A stretch of 64,000 nucleotides of DNA from Streptomyces sp. Y2F8-2 (GCF_014905555.1 NZ_BNGS01000017.1:1-64000); one strand, 5' to 3'. Shown: positions 33,045 through 42,564, counted from the stretch's first letter. Notes: generated by a model from the letters alone, not told the origin. Program-made: numbers and translations.

Positions 33045-33833
33045 ATGCCTGAGCTGCCAGACGTCGAGGGATTCCGGAAGGTGCTCGAGCCCTGTGCGAA
33101 GGGCAGAGTCGTTCAACGCGTCGACGTGCGCGACGCAGGCGTCCTGCGCGGGGTGAGCGTGCGGCGGCTGCGCGCCGCGCTGGAAGGCCGGCGGTTCACC
33201 GAGCCGCAGCGGCACGGGAAGTGGCTGCTCGCCCGCACCGGCGACGGTCCCACGCTCCTGCTGCACTTCGGAATGACGGGCCGGCTGGTCTGCGGTCACC
33301 CCGACGACGCGGTCGGGGCCCACGACCGTGTCCTGTTCACCGTGGGCGGCGACCGCCAGCTCCGCTACCGCGACCAGCGCAAGCTTCAGGGACTCTGGCT
33401 GGCCGACGACTGCGACGTCGCCCGGCTGCTGGGCCGCCAGGGCCCCGACGCCATGGCGGTGGACGGCGAGGAGTTCGAGGCCGCGCTCTCTTCCCGCCGC
33501 GGGTGCGTCAAGGGCGTCCTCATGGACCAGTCCGTCCTGGCCGGACTGGGCAATCTGCTCGCCGACGAGATCCTGTGGCGCGCCGGGCTTCGCCCCACCC
33601 GCCGGGCAAGCGATCTCACCCAGGCCGAACTCCGGCGCCTGTACACACACATGCGCCGCACCCTGCGCTGGGCGGTCGCCGCCGGCTGCGTGCCCCCGCG
33701 CGACTCCTGGCTCACCGGCCACCGCGACGACCCGTACCCGGCCTGCCCGCGCTGCGGCGACACCTTGCGTCGTTCGCGGGTCGCGGGGCGCGGGACGGTG
33801 TGGTGCCCGCGGTGCCAGCCGGACGGGTCCTGA
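33045..33833 (+). CDS. Fpg/Nei family DNA glycosylase
   Basis: A 262-residue base-excision repair glycosylase/AP lyase. It begins MPELPDVE (catalytic Pro2 and Glu3 in precursor numbering), has the conserved Lys59 in QRHGKWLL, the helix-two-turn-helix with LAGLGNLLADEILW, and a C-terminal zinc finger CPRCGDTL with CPRCQ. All catalytic parts are intact. It is distinct from the usual MutM neighbourhood (rnc-smc), so it is probably a second, accessory paralogue. Start ATG 33045, GAAGGG upstream. Confidence 0.93.
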   Translation: MPELPDVEGFRKVLEPCAKGRVVQRVDVRDAGVLRGVSVRRLRAALEGRRFTEPQRHGKWLLARTGDGPTLLLHFGMTGRLVCGHPDDAVGAHDRVLFTVGGDRQLRYRDQRKLQGLWLADDCDVARLLGRQGPDAMAVDGEEFEAALSSRRGCVKGVLMDQSVLAGLGNLLADEILWRAGLRPTRRASDLTQAELRRLYTHMRRTLRWAVAAGCVPPRDSWLTGHRDDPYPACPRCGDTLRRSRVAGRGTVWCPRCQPDGS

Positions 33834-33860
33834 CCTGCGTCGGTGCTGCGCCGCTCCGGG

Positions 33861-35147
33861 CTAGTCGCCGGAGACCGTCACCGTCTGGTCGTTCTTCAGC
33901 TCGTTCACCAGCGTCTTGACCTTGGCCTTGTCCCACAGCAGGTTGCCGCCGGTCGAGCCGGAGATCGGCATGTTCATGGACTTGCCGTCGCCGCCGTTGA
34001 CGCCCTTCATCGCCCAGAACATGGAGCCCAGGTCCCACAGGGACATGTCCTTGTCCACGGTCAGCGCGTCCAGGCCGGCGCCCATCGTCGGGTAGAGCTT
34101 GAACGGGTTGAGGACCGTCGACGGGGTCGCGACCTGGTGGGCGAGCGCCGCCAGGAACTTCTGCTGGTTCTTGGTGCGCTGCAGGTCGCTCTGCGCGAAG
34201 GCGTGCCGGGTGCGGACGAAGGCGAGGGCCTGCTCGCCGTTCAGTTTCTGCGTGCCGGCCTGGAAGTCGGCACCCGAGTACTTGTCCTTGAAGCCCTTGT
34301 CGATGGTGATCGTGACACCGCCGACCGCGTCCACGATGTTCGCGAAGCCGTCGAAGCCGATCTCCGCGTAGTGGTCGATGCGCAGTCCGGTGTTGTACTC
34401 GATCGTGCGGACCAGCAGCTCCGGGCCGTCCTCCGCGTAGGCCGCGTTCAGCTTCGCATGGCGTCCGGTGCCCTGGTAGACCTTGCCGGACGTGGACCCC
34501 TTGTACGTGGGTATCTCCACGTCCGAGTCGCGCGGCAGCGAGATCAGCGTGTCGCCGTTGTCGCCGACGTGCAGGATCATCATCGTGTCCGTGCGCTTGC
34601 CCTCGGCGGACCCGGTGTGCAGCTTCTTCTTGTCCGCGTCCGACATGCCGGCGCGGCTGTCGGAGCCGACGATCAGGTAGTTGGTGCCCTTGCCCGCGGC
34701 GGGCCGGTCGATGACCTTGGAGAGGTCGACGTCGCGGTGGAGCTTGGAGTCGGCCCAGAAGTAGGTGGCGACCGAGGTCACCGCGAAGGCGGTGACCAGC
34801 GTGATCGCGGTCCACTTGATCCGGCGGCGCCAGTTGGGGGCGGGGCGCGCCCCGCCGGGTCCGCCGCCGCCCGGTCCATGGGGTCTGCCGGCCGGGCTGC
34901 CGTAGACCTCGCCGGTGTTGTAACCGCTGTCATAGCCGTTGTCGTAGCCGCCGTACCCCTGGTCGTCGTACGTCGGCTGCTGCGGCACCCCGCCGTACGG
35001 CGGCGCGGCCTGGGGGCCGCCCGGTCCGCCGGGTGTGCGCCGGACCTGCCGCATCACGCGCGCGCCCTCGGGCTGGGCGCTGGTGCTGCCGCGTCCGTAG
35101 CGGTTGCCGCGGCTGTCGTCGGACCATCCCTCAGGCCAATCGTTCAT
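33861..35147 (-). CDS. LytR-CpsA-Psr (LCP) family glycopolymer transferase, paralogue 1
   Basis: A 428-residue LCP protein. A 105-residue cytoplasmic N-terminus is rich in Gly, Tyr and Pro (GGYDNGYDSGYNTG), followed by TM at 111-130 and the extracellular LCP domain. Conserved polyprenyl-phosphate pocket elements are GSDSRAG (161-167), RTDTMMILHV (185-194), SLPRDSDVE, and ALAFVRTRHAFA. LCP enzymes attach teichoic-acid-like polymers or arabinogalactan to peptidoglycan; older annotations call them LytR transcriptional regulators. There is no C-terminal LytR_C domain. First of five LCP genes in 10 kb, all on the minus strand. Confidence 0.92.
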   Translation of the reverse strand: MNDWPEGWSDDSRGNRYGRGSTSAQPEGARVMRQVRRTPGGPGGPQAAPPYGGVPQQPTYDDQGYGGYDNGYDSGYNTGEVYGSPAGRPHGPGGGGPGGARPAPNWRRRIKWTAITLVTAFAVTSVATYFWADSKLHRDVDLSKVIDRPAAGKGTNYLIVGSDSRAGMSDADKKKLHTGSAEGKRTDTMMILHVGDNGDTLISLPRDSDVEIPTYKGSTSGKVYQGTGRHAKLNAAYAEDGPELLVRTIEYNTGLRIDHYAEIGFDGFANIVDAVGGVTITIDKGFKDKYSGADFQAGTQKLNGEQALAFVRTRHAFAQSDLQRTKNQQKFLAALAHQVATPSTVLNPFKLYPTMGAGLDALTVDKDMSLWDLGSMFWAMKGVNGGDGKSMNMPISGSTGGNLLWDKAKVKTLVNELKNDQTVTVSGD

Positions 35148-35266
35148 GCGCCCCAGTGTGCAGGGTCGGGCTGTGGGCCGTACAAGAGCCGAGGAAAAAC
35201 AGGGTCAGGGCTGTTGCGAAGCCGACACAAAGTCTCCGGATCGTGGCGCGGCATAAGGTGGAGGCC

Positions 35267-35839
35267 ATGACAGACCAGGCCCCCGCCCCGGAATCAGAAA
35301 TTCTGGGCGAAACAGAGGCTGCACTCCCCGGGAAGCCCACCTCCGCGTCCCGGACCACGCTCAGCCACATCATGACCCACAACGACACCAACCTGCTGGG
35401 CACGGTGCACGGCGGCGTGATCATGAAACTCGTCGACGACGCGGCGGGCGCGGTGGCCGGCCGGCACAGCGGCGGGCCCGCGGTGACGGCGTCCATGGAC
35501 GAGATGGTGTTCCTGGAGCCCGTCCGGGTCGGCGACCTGGTCCATGTGAAAGCGCAGGTCAACTGGACGGGCCGGACGTCGATGGAGGTAGGCGTACGGG
35601 TCCTGGCCGAACGCTGGAACGAGTCCACCCCGCCCACCCAGGTCGGCTCCGCCTACCTGGTCTTCGCCGCGGTCGACGCGGACGGCAAGCCCCGCCCGGT
35701 CCCGCCGGTGATCCCGGAGACGGACCGGGACAGGCGCCGCTACCAGGAGGCCCAGATCCGCCGCACCCACCGCCTGGCCCGCCGCCGAGCGATCAAGGAA
35801 CTGAGGGAGAAGAGGGCGGCGGAGGGTTTCGAGGACTGA
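35267..35839 (+). CDS. Acyl-CoA thioesterase (hotdog fold)
   Basis: A 190-residue acyl-CoA hydrolase of the YciA/BACH type. The hotdog helix is in HNDTNLLGTVHGGVIMKLVDDAAG, followed by strand SMDEMVFLEPVRVGDLV. The basic C-terminal extension (about 35 residues, RRTHRLARRRAIKELREKRA) is longer than usual. It releases free CoA and fatty acid. Start at ATG 35267; TAAGGT seven nt upstream suggests a leaderless start and GGTGGAGG is too close to act as a ribosome binding site. It sits between two minus-strand LCP genes with no functional link visible. Confidence 0.9.
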   Translation: MTDQAPAPESEILGETEAALPGKPTSASRTTLSHIMTHNDTNLLGTVHGGVIMKLVDDAAGAVAGRHSGGPAVTASMDEMVFLEPVRVGDLVHVKAQVNWTGRTSMEVGVRVLAERWNESTPPTQVGSAYLVFAAVDADGKPRPVPPVIPETDRDRRRYQEAQIRRTHRLARRRAIKELREKRAAEGFED

Positions 35840-35873
35840 CGCACGGTAGTTCCGTTTCGACGCCCGGCGTTCC

Positions 35874-37415
35874 CTACGCCGGGCACACCACCTGATCCCC
35901 GGTCACCACCGCCTGCTGCGGCGTCGGCGAAGCCTGCGGTTCCGGCGTCCGCACCCGCACGGGCCGCACCTCCTTGAAGTCCGCCCCCACGATCACCCGC
36001 AGCGTCGCCCCCTGCCCCGGCACCGCCCGCAGCTCGCTCCCCGGCAACGCCGCCTCGAGGACCTTCGCCGCGCGGTCCCAGCGCGGGTCGTACATCACGG
36101 CCGTGCGCCGCACTCCGCGCTGCGCCGCGTTCGCCGGCTGCCGCGTCGTCCGGAACCCGGCGGCCGCAAGCCCGTCGTCCGCCCGCTTGCCGAGCCCCTC
36201 CGTCAGCGTGCCGTTCTCCACCCGCACCTGGATCTGCTGCGGAGGCATCTCCACCTCCGCCGGCGCGGGTCCCCGGGCAGGAGCCTCCGGTTTCGCCTGC
36301 CCCTTCGGCCGCGCCTCGCGAGGAGCGAGCGGCCGGTCCTCCCGTAGTGAGTCGAACAACGCCTTCGCCTTCGCGTCGTCCCACTTCACCGTCGACCCCA
36401 GCCCCTTGACCTGGTACTCCATCCGCCCGATCGGCACGGTCGTGAACTCCGACGACCGCGGCGAGAAGTTCCGCATCGCCCGCCCCAGGTCCAGCAACTG
36501 GTCCGTCCCGAACCCCTGATCCGCCCGCACCGCCCCGAGCGCCGCCTGCGCCGTGTCCCGGAGCTTCACCGGGTTCAGCAGCACACCCGACGACGTCGCC
36601 CGGTCGATCAGCGCGGCCAGGAACCTCTGCTGCCGCTGCATCCGCCCCAGGTCGGACGCCCCGTCCACATGCCGGGACCGCACGTACTGCAAGGCCTGCC
36701 CGCCGCTCAGCACATGGGTGCCCGCGGCCAGATCGAGCCCGGTGTACGCGTCCTTCAGCGGCTGTGTGGTGCACACCCGTACCCCGCCGAGGGCGTCCAC
36801 GGTCTTCATGAAGCTGATGAAGTCGACCTCCAGGTAGTGGTCGATCTTCAGATGGGTCATGTCCTCGACCGTCCGCACGGTCAGGTTCGGTCCGCCCTCC
36901 GCGTACGCCGCGTTCAGCCGGACCGGATGGGTGGCGCGCCGTTGCCCCGTCGCCTCGTCGGTGTGCTCCGGCACCTCCGCGTAGGAGTCGCGCGGCAGGC
37001 TGACCACGGTCGCCCGCTCCCGGTCCGCCGAGATGTGCACGATCATGATCGTGTCGGTGCAGTGGCAGGGCTCGCCGCCCAGGTGGAACGCCCGCCGCTC
37101 CCTCTCCGTGATCCTGTCGCGCCCGTCGGTGCCGACCAGCAGGACGTTCATGCCGTTCCCCGCCGGGGGACGGTTCTTCATGTCCCTGAAGGGGTCGATG
37201 CGGGAGATCCCGCCGTCGAGGCTGGTGACCACCGCGTGCCCGATGCCCGCGGCGACCAGGACCACCACCGACAGCGTTGTGGTCATCCGCACGGGCCAGC
37301 CGCGCTTCCGCGGCCGGACGGGGGGCCGTCCGGCGGGGGAGCGGCGGACCGGCTCGCGGCGCGCGGGCGAGCGGGTGGGCGTGGGCACGGGGGAGACCTC
37401 CGCGGGGCTGGGCAT
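35874..37415 (-). CDS. LCP family glycopolymer transferase with LytR_C domain, paralogue 2
   Basis: A 513-residue protein: short basic cytoplasmic N-terminus, one TM (about 42-62), LCP domain (about 85-330; LVGTDGRDRI, DTIMIVHISADR, SLPRDSYAEVP, ALQYVRSRHVDG), a Pro/Ala-rich spacer, and a C-terminal LytR_C domain starting near IQVRVENGTLTEGLG. ATG 37415 lacks a good ribosome binding site. Two cysteines (EPCHCTD) inside the LCP domain are unusual and might form a disulfide. Divergent from the glycosyltransferase at 37514, only 98 bp away, so the two may share control. Confidence 0.92.
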   Translation of the reverse strand: MPSPAEVSPVPTPTRSPARREPVRRSPAGRPPVRPRKRGWPVRMTTTLSVVVLVAAGIGHAVVTSLDGGISRIDPFRDMKNRPPAGNGMNVLLVGTDGRDRITERERRAFHLGGEPCHCTDTIMIVHISADRERATVVSLPRDSYAEVPEHTDEATGQRRATHPVRLNAAYAEGGPNLTVRTVEDMTHLKIDHYLEVDFISFMKTVDALGGVRVCTTQPLKDAYTGLDLAAGTHVLSGGQALQYVRSRHVDGASDLGRMQRQQRFLAALIDRATSSGVLLNPVKLRDTAQAALGAVRADQGFGTDQLLDLGRAMRNFSPRSSEFTTVPIGRMEYQVKGLGSTVKWDDAKAKALFDSLREDRPLAPREARPKGQAKPEAPARGPAPAEVEMPPQQIQVRVENGTLTEGLGKRADDGLAAAGFRTTRQPANAAQRGVRRTAVMYDPRWDRAAKVLEAALPGSELRAVPGQGATLRVIVGADFKEVRPVRVRTPEPQASPTPQQAVVTGDQVVCPA

Positions 37416-37513
37416 GGGTCCGCGAGCACCGTAGGCCCCCGCGATCTTCGGCCCTCGGCGGCGCCCGGGCGGCGCGCACCGGTGTCCCCCGTTCGCGGTA
37501 ACGTGAGGCTCCT

Positions 37514-38542
37514 ATGAACGCCAAGCCCGACCTGCAGCTGCCTGCCGTGTCCGTGATCATGCCCGTGCTCAACGAGGAGCGGCATCTGCGCGGAGCCGTC
37601 CGAGCGATCCTCGCGCAGGAGTACGGCGGCGAGATGGAAGTCGTGATCGCGCTCGGCCCGTCCACGGACCGCACGGACGAGATCGCGGCCGAGCTGGTCC
37701 GGGAGGACCCCCGCGTGCACACGGTCCCGAACCCGACCGGCCGCACACCCGCCGCGCTCAACGCCGCGATCAAGGCTTCCCGGCACCCGATCGTGGTCCG
37801 CGTCGACGGCCACGGCATGCTCTCGCCGAACTACATCGCGACCGCCGTACGGCTCCTGGAGGAGACCGGCGCGCAGAACGTCGGCGGCATCATGCACGCC
37901 GAGGGCGAGAACGACTGGGAGCGCGCGGTCGCTGCCGCCATGACCTCGAAGATCGGGGTCGGGAACGCCGCCTTCCACACCGGCGGCGAGGCCGGCCCCG
38001 CGGAGACGGTCTATCTCGGCGTCTTCCGCCGGGAGGCCCTCGAGCAGCAGGGCGGCTACAACGAGGAGTTCATCAGGGCCCAGGACTGGGAGCTGAACTT
38101 CCGCATCCGCGAGGCGGGCGGCCTGATCTGGTTCTCACCGGAGCTGAAGGTGTCGTACCGGCCGAGGCCCTCGGTGCGCGCGCTCGCCAAGCAGTACAAG
38201 GACTACGGCCGCTGGCGCCATGTCGTCGCCCGCTACCACGAGGGCTCCATCAACCTGCGCTACCTCGCCCCGCCGGCCGCCGTGTGCGGGATCGCTGCGG
38301 GAATCGTGGCGGGCGCTGCGATCACCCCGTGGGGCTTCGTGATCCCCGGCGGCTACCTCGCGGCGATCGCCCTGGGCTCGATCCCGGCGGGCCGGGGCCT
38401 GCCGCTGAAGGCGCGTCTGCAGATCCCCGTCGCCCTCGCCACGATGCACATGTCGTGGGGCTGGGGCTTCCTGACGAGCCCCAGGTCCCTGGCGAGGAAG
38501 GTCATCGCGTCCCGGCGGCCGGCAGTGGTCGGCCAGGCCTGA
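37514..38542 (+). CDS. Family 2 glycosyltransferase (succinoglycan ExoA-like)
   Basis: A 342-residue GT-A fold glycosyltransferase. The N-terminal nucleotide-sugar motif VSVIMPVLNEERHL, the DxD-type VRVDGHGML, and the acceptor-region AQDWELNFRIRE are visible. Two hydrophobic segments near residues 255-305 could anchor it. Related proteins build exopolysaccharide or cell-wall glycans on lipid carriers. Start ATG 37514 after GAGG, with TAACGT upstream. It is the only plus-strand gene among the LCP cluster, which supports a role in making the polymer that LCP enzymes attach. Confidence 0.92.
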   Translation: MNAKPDLQLPAVSVIMPVLNEERHLRGAVRAILAQEYGGEMEVVIALGPSTDRTDEIAAELVREDPRVHTVPNPTGRTPAALNAAIKASRHPIVVRVDGHGMLSPNYIATAVRLLEETGAQNVGGIMHAEGENDWERAVAAAMTSKIGVGNAAFHTGGEAGPAETVYLGVFRREALEQQGGYNEEFIRAQDWELNFRIREAGGLIWFSPELKVSYRPRPSVRALAKQYKDYGRWRHVVARYHEGSINLRYLAPPAAVCGIAAGIVAGAAITPWGFVIPGGYLAAIALGSIPAGRGLPLKARLQIPVALATMHMSWGWGFLTSPRSLARKVIASRRPAVVGQA

Positions 38543-38580
38543 CCGGACTGATTGCCCTAAGCCCCCGGCAGACACACATC

Positions 38581-38610
38581 AGCCCCGGAAACCCGGCGTT
38601 CTCCGGGGCT
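38581..38610. terminator. Terminator hairpin after the glycosyltransferase gene
   Basis: AGCCCCGGA and TCCGGGGCT form a 9-bp stem with a 12-nt loop; it also ends the minus-strand remnant at 38628. Confidence 0.7.
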
Positions 38611-38627
38611 GATGCACGGGAGGGACG

Positions 38628-38774
38628 TCAGCACACGGAGCTGGTCGATCCCCCGGTCGAGTTCAGGTAGCCGGTGGCGTGCGTGCAGTACGCGGCTGTG
38701 TTGGCCGCGGGACCCCACAACTCGGAACGGGTGGTGTTGTTCAGGGTGGCGCTGCCGGAGGCGGCTGCCGGACA
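38628..38774 (-). pseudogene. Possible 3' remnant of a secreted-protein gene
   Basis: On the minus strand this stretch reads a 48-residue C-terminus with GSATLNNTTRSELWGPAANT and AAYCTHATGYLNSTGGSTSS, ending SVC. The Asn/Thr/Ser-rich composition, two cysteines and AT-containing codons look like the end of an extracellular enzyme rather than a chance frame. There is no start, no ribosome binding site and no upstream part: hairpins of the neighbouring LCP gene lie immediately before it. I read it as a decayed gene, with a terminator at 38581-38610 still in place. A chance frame is possible. Confidence 0.35.
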
Positions 38775-38783
38775 ACGGACGAG

Positions 38784-38850
38784 GGGCTCACCGTGAAGCA
38801 CGGTGAGCCCTCGACTCGTCACCGGAGCCGGCCCCTCGGACCGGCTCCGG
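38784..38850. terminator. Two adjacent hairpins downstream of LCP paralogue 3
   Basis: GGGCTCACCGT / ACGGTGAGCCC (38784-38810, 5-nt loop) and CCGGAGCCGG / CCGGCTCCGG (38822-38850, 9-nt loop) are both perfect stems. They directly follow the LCP stop at 38855 on the minus strand. Confidence 0.8.
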
Positions 38851-38854
38851 ACGT

Positions 38855-40504
38855 TCACCACCGGTAGGGCGCGTACACGTCCATGCACTGACCGGTGTCC
38901 GAGCCGTTGATGGCGTCGGAGTTGCTGGGGATGTCCCCGGGCTTCGGTGTGGACTGCTTCGGGTAGCTGGAGCCGGTACGCCAGTCGGAGCCGACGATGA
39001 CGGTGACGCCCGACACGTCGGTGGACTTCTTCACGGCACTCATGGGGATGCCCAGTGCCGTGGCGACGCTCCGGGCATCGCCCTCCATGTCTGCGCTCGG
39101 GTAGCGCACGACCGTCTGGTCCTCGGACAGCGCCGCGGTCGTGTCGGGCACCGCCCTGGCGAAGCCCTTCCCCACGAGCACCTCGCTGATGTCGCGCGCC
39201 CGGCGGGGCACCGGGGCCTGTGTGGACGTCCTGGTGGCGTTCTGCACCACCACGCCCAACCGGTCGGCCGCGACCGTGGCCGAGGGAGCCTTGGCCGCCT
39301 GGCTCGTGCTCGTCGTCTTCTTCTGCGTCGGCGTCGTGCCCTTGTCGTCGAACGGCACGTCGTCGCGGATCATCTCCCAGATCTTGTCCGCGTTGGCACC
39401 GTCGGGGACCACGTGGTCGTCGTTCTGCGGGTCGGTGACGTTGGGCATCGTCGTCATGGTGATGCGGTTCGTCGGGACCGTCTTGAGCTGCATGGCCAGG
39501 TCGTAGAGCTTCTTCACCGAGCCGATCTCCTCGGAGACCTGCAGGGACTTCGTGGCCGCCTCGGCCAGGTTCATCAGCCGGCCGGTGTCGGTGAAGACGT
39601 TCTGGCTCTTCAGCGTGCGGATCATCGAGTTCAGGTACATGTGCTGAGCCCTGGCCCGCAGCAGGTCACTGCCCCAGGCGTGCCGGGTGCGCAGCCACTG
39701 CAGGGCCTGTACGCCCTTGATGTTGTGCGTGCCGGCCGTCATCTTCAGGCCGGAACCACCGGGCGCCTTGGGCAGCGGGCGGTCCCAGACGTTCTGGTTC
39801 ACGCAGACGTCGACGCCGCCGATGGCGTCCGCCATCCTCACCACGCCCGCGAAGTCGATCATCATCCAGTGGTCGATGTAGACCTTGGTCAGGTTCTGCC
39901 AGGTGGCCAGCGTGCAGCCGGGGCCGCCGCGGGCCAGCGACTCGTTGATGATGGCGTTGGTCGGCGGGTACTCGTGGCCGGTCGCCGGATCCTTGCACTT
40001 GGGGATCTCGACCCTGGTGTCGCGGGGGATGCTCACCACGGCCGCGCTCTTGCGGTCGGCGGACAGGTGGATGAGCATCTCGACGTCGGCCAGCGGCGGG
40101 TTGCCACGGTTGTCCCTGCTGCCGCCCAGCGCCACGTTCGCGTCGGAGTTACGGCTGTCGGAGCCGATCAGCAGGATGTTCATCGGGGTCTGGCCGGCGG
40201 CGTTCGGCTGGGTCTTCTGCGCCTTGGAGTCGCCACTGCTGCGCTCGCCCTTACGGATGTTGCCGTTCAGGTGCTGGTAGTAGAGGTATCCGGCGCCGGC
40301 CGTGCCGAGTATGACGACCGACAGAACCGTCGCCGACCACCGCAGCGCACGCCTTCTGCGGCCTCTGCTGCCGCCGCCGCGTCCGCCGCCCGGCCGTCGT
40401 CCCCCGCTCGAGCCGTGGTCGTCCGTCGTGTGCCGTTCCTGAGATGAGAGGGACATGGCCTCTTCGACCGCAGATGCTTCCCCGCGCAGACCGTACTGCG
40501 TCAA
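38855..40504 (-). CDS. LCP family glycopolymer transferase with LytR_C domain, paralogue 3
   Basis: A 549-residue LCP protein: Gly/Arg-rich cytoplasmic N-terminus, TM at about 55-76, LCP domain (LLIGSDSRNSDAN, ADVEMLIHLSADR, SIPRDTRVEIP, ALQWLRTRHAWG), a Thr/Lys-rich spacer and a C-terminal LytR_C domain (LGVVVQNATR to VTVIVGSDW). I use the TTG at 40504 because GGGGAGGA lies 7 nt upstream; ATG 40456 has its purine stretch too close. The last residues include a cysteine (GQCMDVYAPYRW). A double hairpin terminates it. Confidence 0.9.
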   Translation of the reverse strand: MTQYGLRGEASAVEEAMSLSSQERHTTDDHGSSGGRRPGGGRGGGSRGRRRRALRWSATVLSVVILGTAGAGYLYYQHLNGNIRKGERSSGDSKAQKTQPNAAGQTPMNILLIGSDSRNSDANVALGGSRDNRGNPPLADVEMLIHLSADRKSAAVVSIPRDTRVEIPKCKDPATGHEYPPTNAIINESLARGGPGCTLATWQNLTKVYIDHWMMIDFAGVVRMADAIGGVDVCVNQNVWDRPLPKAPGGSGLKMTAGTHNIKGVQALQWLRTRHAWGSDLLRARAQHMYLNSMIRTLKSQNVFTDTGRLMNLAEAATKSLQVSEEIGSVKKLYDLAMQLKTVPTNRITMTTMPNVTDPQNDDHVVPDGANADKIWEMIRDDVPFDDKGTTPTQKKTTSTSQAAKAPSATVAADRLGVVVQNATRTSTQAPVPRRARDISEVLVGKGFARAVPDTTAALSEDQTVVRYPSADMEGDARSVATALGIPMSAVKKSTDVSGVTVIVGSDWRTGSSYPKQSTPKPGDIPSNSDAINGSDTGQCMDVYAPYRW

Positions 40505-40594
40505 CTACCCGTCCTCCCCACCCTTGCGGCACCTGACGGACCTGTCAGGCGTCCTGTTAGACGCACGACCGGCCCATAAGGTGGCGCTGTGCGC

Positions 40595-42325
40595 TCAACT
40601 GGCGCACTGAACCTTGTCCGCTGTGGACTTGTTGGGGACGTCCGGCGCCTTGGTCGGAGCGGTGAGCGGCGTGCCCGGGCCCTGGAAGTCCTGTCCGAGG
40701 GTCAGAACGATCGCGGGCAGCCCTTGGTCGTTCTTCTCGCTCTTGCCCGGCTTCAGCGCCGAAGCGGGCAATCCCATGATGTCCGCCAGCTTCCGCGCCT
40801 GGTCGGCCTGGTCGGGAGAGTACTCGAGCGTCGTCTTGCTGAGCGTCTTGCCCGCATTGCCGAGCTGGCTGGACTTGGTCACGCCCTCGTTGTTCTGCAG
40901 CCAGCTCAGAGTCGCCTGTGCGCTGCCGGCGGGGGCGCCGCCGTTGTAGATGTCGACGCGGATGTCTGCGGCGGCGGAGCGGGACCCCTTGAGGGGGTCG
41001 TTCGCGGCAGTCTTCGCCGCCTTCTCCTTCTTCACCGTGGTGAAGGACACGTCGTTCTTGATCGCGTCGAAGACCTCGGGAGCCGAGTCCGGGTCGACGA
41101 TGACCGTCTTGTGCACCGGGCCGTCCGCCGGATTGTCGCGCACCGGCACGGTCAGGAAGGTGATGTTCTTCGTCGGCACCTTCTTGAGCTCCAGGGCCAC
41201 GTCCTTGAGGGTGCTCACCTTGTGCAGGCCCGTGTCGACGGTCAGCGCCTTGGTGGCGGCCTCGGCGAGGTCGAGCAGCTTCGTCGGGTTGGTCAGTGTG
41301 TCGCTCGAGGCCATCTTGCGCATCAGCGACGCCATGAACTGCTGCTGCACCTTGATCCGGTCCAGGTCGCCCTTGTTACCCCAGGCGTGCCGCGTGCGCA
41401 CGAACGCGAGGGCCTGCTCGCCCTCGATCTTGGACGGGCCTGCGGGCAGCTTGAGGTGCGACTTCGGGTCGCTGACCGCGTGCTTGAGACACACGTCGAC
41501 GCCGCCCACCGCCGTCGTCAGCGTCTTCACCGCGTTGAAGTCGAGCATCATGAAGTGGTCGGGCTCTATGCCCCCGGTGATCTCCTTCACCGTGCGCATG
41601 GTGCAGCCCGGGTCGCGGCCGTCCTGCCCGAGGCTCGTGTTGAAGCGGACGTTCTGTGTGCCGGGGATGACCTTGACGGTGCCGTCGGGCTGCTTGGTCG
41701 GGCAGTCCGGGACGTTGACGATCAGGTCGCGGGGGATGCTCAGCGCGGTCGCGTTCGTCCGGTCCTTGGAGACGTGCAGCAGGATGTTGGTGTCGGCATG
41801 GCCGACGCTGCCCGCGTCGCCGTAGCCCTCGTTTCCCTTACCGGTGCGCTTGTCGGTACCGATGATCAGGATGTTGAAGGCCTCGTCCTTGCTGAAGCCG
41901 TTCTTCGCGGCGTCACCCACGTCCGTCGTCGAGACGTTGCCCTCGAGGTGCTGCAGGTAGAAGTAACCGGCCGCCGTGACCGCGACGAGCACGAACGCCA
42001 TGCTGCCGCCGGTCCACAACAGTATCTTCTTCGCTTTGCCCTTCTTGGGCTTGGTACGGCCCCGGCGGCGCCCCGGCGGCTCCGGCGGCGCGCCACGGTG
42101 GCGGCGCTGGCCGGGGAGGACGTCCGGGGCCGGTTCCCCGCGGCCGGGTGCCGTGCGGGCGCCCCCCTGCGCGCTGCCGGCGGGGGTTCCCCTACGCGGT
42201 CTCGGCACGGACGACTGCGCTCCGGGAGCGGCCAGTCGCAGTTCGTATTCGCCGGTGTTCGGGTTGAGCACCCACTGGTCTGCGGGGTCCATGTTGTCCG
42301 CCCGCCCACGGCCTTGCGCGTCCAC
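40595..42325 (-). CDS. LCP family glycopolymer transferase with LytR_C domain, paralogue 4
   Basis: A 576-residue LCP protein. I choose GTG 42325 because VDAQGRGRADNMDPADQW is the N-terminus I recall for this subgroup in Streptomyces; GGAGG lies 12 nt upstream, slightly far. A GTG 117 nt earlier is the alternative. A basic cytoplasmic region precedes the TM (about 100-120), then the LCP domain (ILIIGTDKRTGKG, HADTNILLHVSKDR, SIPRDLIVNVP, ALAFVRTRHAWG), then a LytR_C domain. Several cysteines at VPDCPTK, DPGCTMR and VDVCLKH suggest extracellular disulfides shared with paralogues 3 and 5. Confidence 0.9.
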   Translation of the reverse strand: MDAQGRGRADNMDPADQWVLNPNTGEYELRLAAPGAQSSVPRPRRGTPAGSAQGGARTAPGRGEPAPDVLPGQRRHRGAPPEPPGRRRGRTKPKKGKAKKILLWTGGSMAFVLVAVTAAGYFYLQHLEGNVSTTDVGDAAKNGFSKDEAFNILIIGTDKRTGKGNEGYGDAGSVGHADTNILLHVSKDRTNATALSIPRDLIVNVPDCPTKQPDGTVKVIPGTQNVRFNTSLGQDGRDPGCTMRTVKEITGGIEPDHFMMLDFNAVKTLTTAVGGVDVCLKHAVSDPKSHLKLPAGPSKIEGEQALAFVRTRHAWGNKGDLDRIKVQQQFMASLMRKMASSDTLTNPTKLLDLAEAATKALTVDTGLHKVSTLKDVALELKKVPTKNITFLTVPVRDNPADGPVHKTVIVDPDSAPEVFDAIKNDVSFTTVKKEKAAKTAANDPLKGSRSAAADIRVDIYNGGAPAGSAQATLSWLQNNEGVTKSSQLGNAGKTLSKTTLEYSPDQADQARKLADIMGLPASALKPGKSEKNDQGLPAIVLTLGQDFQGPGTPLTAPTKAPDVPNKSTADKVQCAS

Positions 42326-42564
42326 GGTTGTCCGAATCCTCCGTCGGGGCCACGCGGCGCCTTCCCCCTCGAGGCGCTCGGGTCTCTTCAGCCAGTGCGT
42401 GTGCCCAGGACGGACCTCGGGGCGTGGCACCGGATCGCTCACACTATCCGCCCAGTTCAGCCTCGAGCGACGGCGGTGACAAATTCCACGTCCCTACAAC
42501 CGGGCAATCCGCCCTATTTCTCAGACACTTCTTAGCTCACGCGTTCCCCACCATGGGGTGCGCT

